From: UBA1206 sp045643125 | Lineage (GTDB): Bacteria > Bacillota > Clostridia > Oscillospirales > CAG-382 | Assembly: GCA_045643125.1 (NCBI GenBank) | Contig: JAZUKE010000038.1 | Location: 1 to 5,612, forward strand | Length of the DNA stretch: 5,612 bases | Direction: 5' to 3' | Part shown: piece after piece, positions 1-5,612 of the stretch | Position numbering within the stretch: position 1 is the stretch's first letter | Layout: every line of letters starts with the position of its first letter | Position numbers and translations under genes: made by a program | The notes under the pieces: model-generated | Told to the model about the DNA's origin: nothing | The model's input: only the letters and a program-made list of their open reading frames with translations | Database searches by the model: none

Positions 1-3000
1 GCAAGCCACGGAGACTTGTTTGAAGCGATCCGCGTTCTGACTATGCGCGACTGGTGGCGTGCGATGGTATTGAACGTAAGTGTCGGCGAGTTTTCGTCGG
101 TATCGACTATCCTGCCGTAAGGAACGAGCCCGAGCTTTATAAGCGCCTGAAATCCGTTGCATATACCGCAGATAAGCCCGTCTCTGTTTTCAAGCAGGTT
201 TTCGACACATTCCTTTATCATAGCATTGCGGAAGAATGCGGTAATGAACTTTCCGCTGCCGTCAGGCTCGTCGCCGCCGGAGAACCCTCCGGGTATAAAG
301 ATCATCTGCGACTTTTTCAGAGATGCGGAGAACTGTTCGACGCTGCGGTGTATCCCGTCGGAGGTGAGGTTGTTTATAACGAAAATTTCCGGCTCGGCAC
401 CTGCGTCAAGTACCGCTTTGGCGCTGTCGTATTCGCAGTTCGTTCCCGGGAATGCGGGGATAAGCACCTTTGGACGCGCCGACTTGACTGCAGGAGAAAT
501 GCGTTTTTCGGAGTTGTACGAGAAATTTTCGACCTTCGTCGGAGCGTCTTCGATATTGCAGCGGTAGACGTCTTCGAGTTTGCTTTCATACGAATCAAGC
601 ACTGCGTTTACGGAGACGGCTTCGTCTGCATATACGAAATATCCGTCTGACGTGACTTTGCCTATGTTTTCTCCGTCGTTTATATCGTCAGTCACTTCGA
701 GTATGAACGAGCCGTAGGCTCTGCCGAACAGCTTTCCGATGCTCAAAGAGGGATCGAATTCAAAACCGAATCCGTTGCCGAATGACATTTTCATCACGGC
801 TTCGGCAATTCCGCCCATACAGACGGTATAACACGAAACGGCTTTGCCGCTTTTCAGAAGCGACGTCACTTTATCGAAAACGCCTATGAGCGATTTGGTG
901 ATCGGAAGTCCGTTTTCGTCATATTCGGGGGAAAGCATTATAACTTTGTTTTCCGCCTTTTTGAATTCGGGAGAAACGACGGAACTGACTTTTTCGGTCG
1001 TGACGGCAAACGAAACAAGGGTAGGGGGTACGTCGAGTTTTTCAAACGAGCCGCTCATTGAATCCTTGCCGCCGATGGCGCCGATGCCGAGTTCCATCTG
1101 CGCTTTGAAAGCACCGAGAAGTGCCGAAAACGGCTTACCCCAGCGTTTTGCATCGCTGCCCGGTTTTTCAAAATATTCCTGGAACGTAAGATAAACATCC
1201 TTGAATTCCGCACCCGTCGCAATGAGCTTGCAGACGGAATTTATTACCGAAATATACGCGCCGTGATACGGGCTTTGCTCGGACACGAACGGATCGTAAC
1301 CCCAAGCCATCAGCGAGCAGTCGTCGGTGTGCTTTTTCTCGACGCTGATCTTCTGTACCATTGCCTGTATCGGAGTAAGCTGATTTTTGCCGCCGAAAGG
1401 CATAAGCACAGTACCCGCTCCGATGGTGGAATCGAATCTTTCGGAAAGTCCGCGTTTTGAGCAGATATTCAGATCGGCGGACATTCTGAGCATATTGCCG
1501 GCAAAAGTGCCGGTAGTTTTGTTTTTGACGACAACGGCAGGAGTCGCTTTGATCTTTATATGCTTTTCGGCGCCGTTGGAATTGAGGAATTCACGGCTGA
1601 TATCAACGATGACGTTACCGTTCCATTCCATAACGAGACGCGGTTCTTCCGTAACGTAAGCGACCTTGCAGGCTTGCAGGTTTTCGCTTTCGGCAATGGC
1701 AAGAAAAGCGCCCACGTCTTTGTCTTCGACGACGACCGCCATTCTTTCCTGCGATTCGGAGATGGCAAGTTCGGTTCCGTCAAGTCCTTCGTACTTTTTG
1801 GGTACTTTATTCAGATCGATATGCAGACCGTCCGCAAGTTCGCCTATGGCAACGGAAACGCCGCCTGCGCCGAAATCGTTGCATCTCTTTATCATACGGC
1901 ACGCGGTCTTGTTTCTGAAAAGACGCTGCAGCTTGCGTTCTTCGGGTGCATTTCCCTTCTGAACTTCGGCACCGCAGTTTTCGACAGAATGTGCGTTGTG
2001 CGCTTTTGAAGATCCGGTTGCACCGCCTATACCGTCGCGTCCGGTGCTTCCTCCGAGAAGGATGACCGCGTCACCCGGACACGGCACTTCACGGCGGACG
2101 TTTTCGGCAGGTGCTGCCGCTATTACGGCACCGATCTCCATACGTTTTGCGGCATAGCCGGGATGATAGATCTCGTCAACTATGCCCGTGGCAAGTCCTA
2201 TCTGGTTGCCGTAAGACGAATAGCCTGCCGCTGCCGTCGTGACGAGCTTACGCTGCGGCAGTTTGCCCGGTATCGTGTCCTTGACGGGAACGGTAGGATC
2301 GGCAGCCCCGGTAAGGCGCATCGCGCCGTAAACGTAAGAACGTCCCGAAAGCGGATCGCGTATCGCTCCGCCGATGCAGGTCGCGGCTCCGCCGAACGGC
2401 TCGATCTCCGTCGGGTGATTGTGCGTTTCGTTTTTGAAAAGCAGCAGCCACGGCTGTTTTTCGCCGTCAACTTCTATATCCATTTTGACGGTGCAGGCGT
2501 TTATTTCTTCGGATTCGTCGAGTTTTTCGAGTTTGCGCTGCTTTTTAAGCGCCTTTACGGCGATAGTTGCGATATCCATAAGGCACATCGGCTTCGTTCT
2601 GCCGAGAGAAGCGCGCAGAGCCTTGTATTCCTCAAACGTCTTTTGAACGAGAGTATCTTCAAATTCCACGTCGTCGATTATGGTGAGGAAAGTCGTATGT
2701 CTGCAATGATCCGACCAATAAGTATCTATCATCTTTATTTCGGTGATAGTCGGATCGCGGTTTTCTTTTTCAAAATAACTGCGGCAGAAAGAAATATCGT
2801 CGATATCCATAGCAAGACCGTAATTCTTAATGAATTCGGCAAGCTGTTCTCTTGTGAGTGAGCGGAAACCGTCGAGAGTCTTTACGGTAGTGGGAATGAC
2901 GTAATCGGTTTTGAGCGTTTCGGGCTTTTCAAGCGACGCTTCACGCGATTCCACGGGATTGATGACGTACTTTTTGATCTCGTCGATCTCTTTTGCGTCA

Positions 3001-3368
3001 AGATCGCCGTAAAGCACATACACCTTGGCGCTTCTTATTATGGGGCGCTCGCCCTCGGATATGATCTGTATGCACTGCGACGCCGAATCGGCACGCTGAT
3101 CGAATTGTCCGGGCAGATATTCCACAGCGAACACGACCGCATTTTCGGTGTCGATCTTTTCGGACGCATTATCAAGCTGCGGTTCGGAAAATACGGTTTT
3201 AACGGCATAGTCAAAGATCTGTTTCGTTATGTTTTCCGCGTCGTATCTGTTTATTATACGCACGTCTTTGAGAGACGAGATTCCGAGAAGATTTTTTGCA
3301 TCGGCAAAAAGAGTACGGGCTTCTTCTGCCATTTCTTTTTTCTTTTCAACGTAAATACGATATACCAT
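1..3368 (-). CDS. purL: Phosphoribosylformylglycinamidine synthase, large single-chain type (partial, 3' end outside window)
   Basis: This enzyme makes FGAM from FGAR, ATP and glutamine; one chain holds the synthase and the glutaminase. From ATG 3368 I read 1122 codons with no stop or frameshift. Homologues of this clostridial form run, by recall, to somewhat over 1200 residues, so roughly 100 are missing. The N-terminal PurS-like part includes YLPGQFDQRADS (84-95). The first synthase half has WSDHCRHTTF (218-227; a conserved, probably catalytic His221), KNETHNHPTEIEPFGG (312-327), GGSTGRDGIGGAT (439-451) and AISESQERM (535-543). The second half has MPFGGK (656-661) and AIGGKDSMSGSFE (764-776). 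The glutaminase domain starts near 965, with PGTNCEYDSA (974-983), PGGFSGGDEPDG (1026-1037) and GICNGFQAL (1068-1076), whose Cys1070 is the expected nucleophile. The visible part ends at SNKSPWL; the remaining His/Glu of the catalytic triad lie past the edge. It starts directly after the purD stop, in the same frame, with a strong ribosome binding site. Confidence 0.97.
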   Translation of the reverse strand, partial: MVYRIYVEKKKEMAEEARTLFADAKNLLGISSLKDVRIINRYDAENITKQIFDYAVKTVFSEPQLDNASEKIDTENAVVFAVEYLPGQFDQRADSASQCIQIISEGERPIIRSAKVYVLYGDLDAKEIDEIKKYVINPVESREASLEKPETLKTDYVIPTTVKTLDGFRSLTREQLAEFIKNYGLAMDIDDISFCRSYFEKENRDPTITEIKMIDTYWSDHCRHTTFLTIIDDVEFEDTLVQKTFEEYKALRASLGRTKPMCLMDIATIAVKALKKQRKLEKLDESEEINACTVKMDIEVDGEKQPWLLLFKNETHNHPTEIEPFGGAATCIGGAIRDPLSGRSYVYGAMRLTGAADPTVPVKDTIPGKLPQRKLVTTAAAGYSSYGNQIGLATGIVDEIYHPGYAAKRMEIGAVIAAAPAENVRREVPCPGDAVILLGGSTGRDGIGGATGSSKAHNAHSVENCGAEVQKGNAPEERKLQRLFRNKTACRMIKRCNDFGAGGVSVAIGELADGLHIDLNKVPKKYEGLDGTELAISESQERMAVVVEDKDVGAFLAIAESENLQACKVAYVTEEPRLVMEWNGNVIVDISREFLNSNGAEKHIKIKATPAVVVKNKTTGTFAGNMLRMSADLNICSKRGLSERFDSTIGAGTVLMPFGGKNQLTPIQAMVQKISVEKKHTDDCSLMAWGYDPFVSEQSPYHGAYISVINSVCKLIATGAEFKDVYLTFQEYFEKPGSDAKRWGKPFSALLGAFKAQMELGIGAIGGKDSMSGSFEKLDVPPTLVSFAVTTEKVSSVVSPEFKKAENKVIMLSPEYDENGLPITKSLIGVFDKVTSLLKSGKAVSCYTVCMGGIAEAVMKMSFGNGFGFEFDPSLSIGKLFGRAYGSFILEVTDDINDGENIGKVTSDGYFVYADEAVSVNAVLDSYESKLEDVYRCNIEDAPTKVENFSYNSEKRISPAVKSARPKVLIPAFPGTNCEYDSAKAVLDAGAEPEIFVINNLTSDGIHRSVEQFSASLKKSQMIFIPGGFSGGDEPDGSGKFITAFFRNAMIKECVENLLENRDGLICGICNGFQALIKLGLVPYGRIVDTDENSPTLTFNTIARHQSRIVRTRIASNKSPWL

Positions 3369-4637
3369 TCAAGCCTCCGTTGCTTTAAGCGCCTTTGCGC
3401 CGATATCGTGACGGCAGAACGAATTTGCAAACGTTATCCGTTCCACACGTTTATAAACTGTTTCAAGGGATTCCAAAAGCGTGTCGCCGACGGCAGTAAC
3501 GCCGAGAACACGTCCGCCGGACGTGACGAGCTTGCCGTCTTTGAGAGATGCTCCCGCAACATATACGTGAGCAGCCGTGTCTTCGGGAATGTTGATCTCA
3601 AAGCCTTTTTCATAGCTCTGCGGGTAGCCGTCAGATGCCATTATGACGCAGGAAGCGTACTTATCGGAAAATTCGACTTTACATTCGGAAAGTCTCTCTT
3701 CGCTCACCGCGATCATAATGTCAAGCAGATCGCTTTTCAGAAGCGGAAGCACGACCTGCGTTTCGGGATCACCGAAGCGGCAGTTGTATTCGATGACTTT
3801 TGGACCGTTAGGCGTAAGCATAAGCCCGAAATAAAGGCATCCCTTAAAAGTCCTTCCCTCGTTTTTCATTGCGCGTATCGTAGGAAGAAAGATCCTTTCC
3901 ATACATTCGTCGGCAATGGCTTTGGTGTAATAGGGATTGGGGGCAACAGTTCCCATACCGCCGGTATTGAGACCTTCGTCATTGTCGTGTGCGCGTTTAT
4001 GATCCATCGAAGATACCATCGGGACTACGGTTTTACCGTCGGTGAACGAAAGAACGGATACTTCGGGACCCGTAAGGAATTCTTCGATGACTATTTTATC
4101 GCCGCTTTTGCCGAACTGCTTGTCTTTCATAATCGAAACGACGGCGTTTTCGGCGTCAGACCGCGTTGAGGCGATTATAACGCCTTTTCCGAGCGCGAGA
4201 CCGTCAGCCTTGATGACTGTCGGGAGCGGACATTTTTTTACATATTCGAGCGCTGATGCGGCATTATCGAAAACCTCGTATCCGGCTGTCGGTATGCCGT
4301 ATTTTTTCATAAGATTTTTTGAAAAGACTTTGCTTCCCTCGATTATCGCGGCGTTAGCACGCGGACCGAAGCAGGGGATCCCCTTTTCTTCGAGTCTGTC
4401 AACGCAGCCGAGTACGAGAGGATCGTCCGGTGCCACAACGGCAAAGTCGATACCGTTATTTACCGCAAAATCGACGACGGAATCAATATCAACGGCTTTT
4501 ATGGGGACACATTCGGCGTCTTTGGCTATTCCGCCGTTGCCGGGAAGCGCGTATATCTTTTCAACGTTTTTATTCTCTTTTATTTTTTTGATTATGGCGT
4601 GTTCGCGTCCGCCGCCGCCTACAACAAGTATCTTCAT
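3369..4637 (-). CDS. purD: Phosphoribosylamine-glycine ligase (GAR synthetase), complete
   Basis: This cytosolic ATP-grasp enzyme joins glycine to 5-phosphoribosylamine, giving GAR, ADP and phosphate, in an early step of purine synthesis. The 422 residues are a normal full length. The N-terminal domain opens MKILVVGGGGREHA (glycine-rich loop, residues 7-10), followed by LPGNGG (31-36), VVAPDDPLVLG (67-77) and FGPRANAAIIEGSK (90-103). The ATP-grasp region carries KADGLALGKGV (143-153), DHKRAHDNDEGLNTGGMGT (212-230) and EYNCRFGDPETQ (283-294), which holds the metal-binding Glu and Asn. The C-terminal domain includes SGGRVLGV (373-380) and RHDIG (409-413). Cys286 stands where many homologues have Ala. 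I chose the ATG at 4637 because the protein then begins at the canonical MKILVVGG. The frame stays open upstream to an ATG at 4748, but those 37 codons overlap the preceding gene and do not look like PurD. No clear Shine-Dalgarno precedes this start, so coupling to the upstream gene is likely. The stop touches the purL start. Confidence 0.97.
   Translation of the reverse strand: MKILVVGGGGREHAIIKKIKENKNVEKIYALPGNGGIAKDAECVPIKAVDIDSVVDFAVNNGIDFAVVAPDDPLVLGCVDRLEEKGIPCFGPRANAAIIEGSKVFSKNLMKKYGIPTAGYEVFDNAASALEYVKKCPLPTVIKADGLALGKGVIIASTRSDAENAVVSIMKDKQFGKSGDKIVIEEFLTGPEVSVLSFTDGKTVVPMVSSMDHKRAHDNDEGLNTGGMGTVAPNPYYTKAIADECMERIFLPTIRAMKNEGRTFKGCLYFGLMLTPNGPKVIEYNCRFGDPETQVVLPLLKSDLLDIMIAVSEERLSECKVEFSDKYASCVIMASDGYPQSYEKGFEINIPEDTAAHVYVAGASLKDGKLVTSGGRVLGVTAVGDTLLESLETVYKRVERITFANSFCRHDIGAKALKATEA
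3374..3378 (-). promoter_or_regulatory. Shine-Dalgarno site of purL inside the end of purD
   Basis: On the minus strand this reads GGAGG, followed by a 5-base spacer (CTTGA) and the purL ATG at 3368-3366. It spans the last base of Thr420, all of Glu421 and the first base of Ala422 of purD, so the site is coding sequence of the upstream gene. A ribosome finishing purD would cover it, which suggests translational coupling (inference). It fixes the purL start, because the protein from that ATG begins with the typical MVYRIYVEK. Confidence 0.85.
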
Positions 4638-4644
4638 AGCTTTA

Positions 4645-5612
4645 TCAATGATGGAAGAGACGCATACCGGTGAAGGACAATACCATACCGTATTTGTTGC
4701 AGCAGTCGATGACCGCGTCGTCGCGTATGGATCCACCCGGTTCGGCAACGTATTTTACGCCGCTTCTGTACGCGCGTTCGATGTTATCGGAAAACGGGAA
4801 GAAAGCATCGGAACCGAGTGCAACGTCACATTTGGTTGAAAGATATTCTTTCTGTTCTTCTTTGGTGAAGTATTCGGGCTTTGAGGTAAAGTATTTCTGC
4901 CATATACCGTCGGCGCAGACGTCTTCTTCGTTCTGGTTGATGTAGCCGTCTATCACGTTGTCGCGGTCGGGACGACCGATATCGTCTCTGAAAGGAAGAT
5001 TTATTACTTTATCAGCCTGACGGAGGGACCAGGTATCAGCCTTTGAGCCTGCAAGACGAGTGCAGTGGATGCGGCTCTGCTGACCTGCGCCTACGCCGAT
5101 AGCCTGACCGTCAACCGCGTAGCATACGGAGTTGGACTGCGTATATTTAAGGGTAATGAGCGAAATGATGAGGTCGCGTACTGCGGATTCGGGAAGGTCT
5201 TTGTTTTCGGTTACGATATTGGAAAGCAGTTCCTTGTTGATTTTGAAATTGTTTCTTCCCTGCTCAAACGTAATGCCGAACACCTGCTTGCGTTCCTTCT
5301 CTTCGGGAACGTAATCCTTGTCGATCTTTACGATGTTGTAAGTGCCTTTTCTCTTGGATTTGAGAATTTCAAGCGCTTCGGGCTCATAATCGGAAGCGAT
5401 AACACCGTCGGAGACTTCGCGTTTTATCATTTTTGCGGTAGTTACGTCACAGGTATCGGAAAGCGCTACCCAATCTCCGAAAGAGCACATACGGTCGGTG
5501 CCTCTTGCTCTTGCGTAAGCGCAGGCAAGCGGTGAATCGTCAAGTCCTTCGATATCGTCAACAAAGCACGCCTTTTTGAGCGTATCGGAAAGCTTAAGAC
5601 CGACTGCCGCCG
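4645..5612 (-). CDS. purH: AICAR formyltransferase, stand-alone type (partial, 5' end outside window)
   Basis: This enzyme transfers a formyl group from 10-formyl-THF to AICAR, giving FAICAR, the penultimate step to IMP in the cytosol. The frame is open to the window edge; 321 residues are visible, and by recall of the roughly 390-residue clostridial family about 70 N-terminal residues are missing. Conserved blocks seen in order are a segment starting AAVG (visible residues 1-4), LACAYARARG (28-37), MCSFGDW (41-47), KREVSDGVIA (63-72), YTQSNSVCY (156-164), GAGQQSRIHCTRLAG (174-188), SDAFFPFSDN (267-276) and EPGGSIRDD (290-298), ending RLFHH. The family's catalytic Lys-His pair should sit just upstream of AAVG, beyond the edge. 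The Gln-Gln-Ser-Arg block and the terminal RLFHH match the eukaryotic ATIC transferase domain. No IMP cyclohydrolase domain is visible. The stop is a tandem TGA-TAA, 7 bases before purD. The family assignment is firm; the stand-alone architecture is inferred, because the N-terminus is not seen. Confidence 0.93.
   Translation of the reverse strand, partial: AAVGLKLSDTLKKACFVDDIEGLDDSPLACAYARARGTDRMCSFGDWVALSDTCDVTTAKMIKREVSDGVIASDYEPEALEILKSKRKGTYNIVKIDKDYVPEEKERKQVFGITFEQGRNNFKINKELLSNIVTENKDLPESAVRDLIISLITLKYTQSNSVCYAVDGQAIGVGAGQQSRIHCTRLAGSKADTWSLRQADKVINLPFRDDIGRPDRDNVIDGYINQNEEDVCADGIWQKYFTSKPEYFTKEEQKEYLSTKCDVALGSDAFFPFSDNIERAYRSGVKYVAEPGGSIRDDAVIDCCNKYGMVLSFTGMRLFHH

Noticed and set aside
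54..650. 198-codon plus-strand open frame
   Set aside because: It is the aligned complement of the purL glutaminase region and ends where the sense strand uses a TCA serine codon.
1665..1680. Tandem 8-base repeat CTTGCAGG x2
   Set aside because: It lies in purL and encodes ordinary sequence (LQACKV). Two copies of 8 bases are compatible with chance, and the frame is intact.
72..2340. Recurring ACGTAAG word near 72, 1185, 1653 and 2331
   Set aside because: Each copy falls on common Tyr-Val or Leu-Thr codon pairs in purL in different codon registers, with no fixed spacing or longer conserved core, so it does not look like an uptake or regulatory word.
2163..2861. 232-codon plus-strand open frame
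   Set aside because: It is another aligned complement of purL, lying over the conserved synthase motifs of the sense strand.
3105..4169. 354-codon plus-strand open frame
   Set aside because: It is the codon-aligned complement of purD and purL, with no recognisable domain and low-complexity composition. The sense genes are unmistakable.
4235..4321. T-runs that could suggest a terminator
   Set aside because: They encode Lys-rich and Phe-rich parts of PurD (AAA/AAG codons on the sense strand). I see no GC-rich hairpin beside them.
4638..4748. 37-residue N-terminal extension of PurD from an upstream ATG
   Set aside because: It overlaps the end of the upstream gene in another frame and does not resemble PurD, whose canonical start MKILVVGG is at 4637.
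4042..4839. 265-codon plus-strand open frame spanning purD and the upstream gene
   Set aside because: It is Ser/Thr/Pro-rich, as expected of a shifted antisense frame, lies opposite conserved coding sequence of two genes, and has no family resemblance.
5065..5535. 156-codon plus-strand open frame
   Set aside because: It is the aligned complement of the AICAR formyltransferase, opened by the lack of TTA and CTA codons.

Overview
The window is one uninterrupted block of de novo purine biosynthesis, all read from the minus strand. Going in the direction of transcription (right to left) it holds three genes. The first is a stand-alone-type AICAR formyltransferase (purH-like), cut at its 5' end by the window edge. 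The second is a complete phosphoribosylamine-glycine ligase (purD). The third is a large single-chain phosphoribosylformylglycinamidine synthase (purL), cut near its 3' end by the other window edge. I translated purL codon by codon over its whole visible length. It is open without a frameshift or internal stop for 1122 codons.

The organism is most likely an anaerobic member of the Clostridia, perhaps of the Ruminococcaceae/Oscillospiraceae kind or a related uncultured gut lineage. The reasons are the roughly balanced base composition, the short AICAR formyltransferase with a eukaryote-like C-terminus, a fused PurL with the clostridial start 'MVYRIYVEK' in place of the PurS/PurQ/PurL trio of Bacillus, and the gene order purH-purD-purL. 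This placement rests on recalled family resemblance, not on a search.

Layout: 4645-5612 AICAR formyltransferase (partial); 4638-4644 a 7-base gap; 3369-4637 purD; 1-3368 purL (partial). The purD stop and the purL start abut as TGAATG, so spacing is zero and both genes share one frame. The purL ribosome binding site lies inside the last codons of purD. There is no non-coding stretch long enough to hold a promoter, terminator, riboswitch or RNA gene, so any control of the operon must lie outside the window.

Together the enzymes cover three parts of the route to IMP. PurD makes GAR from phosphoribosylamine. PurL converts FGAR to FGAM using glutamine. The AICAR formyltransferase makes FAICAR near the end of the pathway. 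No new or accessory system was found. The points most worth a second look are the complete absence of TTA and CTA leucine codons over about 1865 codons, which also explains the long antisense open frames, the in-frame PurD-PurL junction, and the question of which gene supplies IMP cyclohydrolase.
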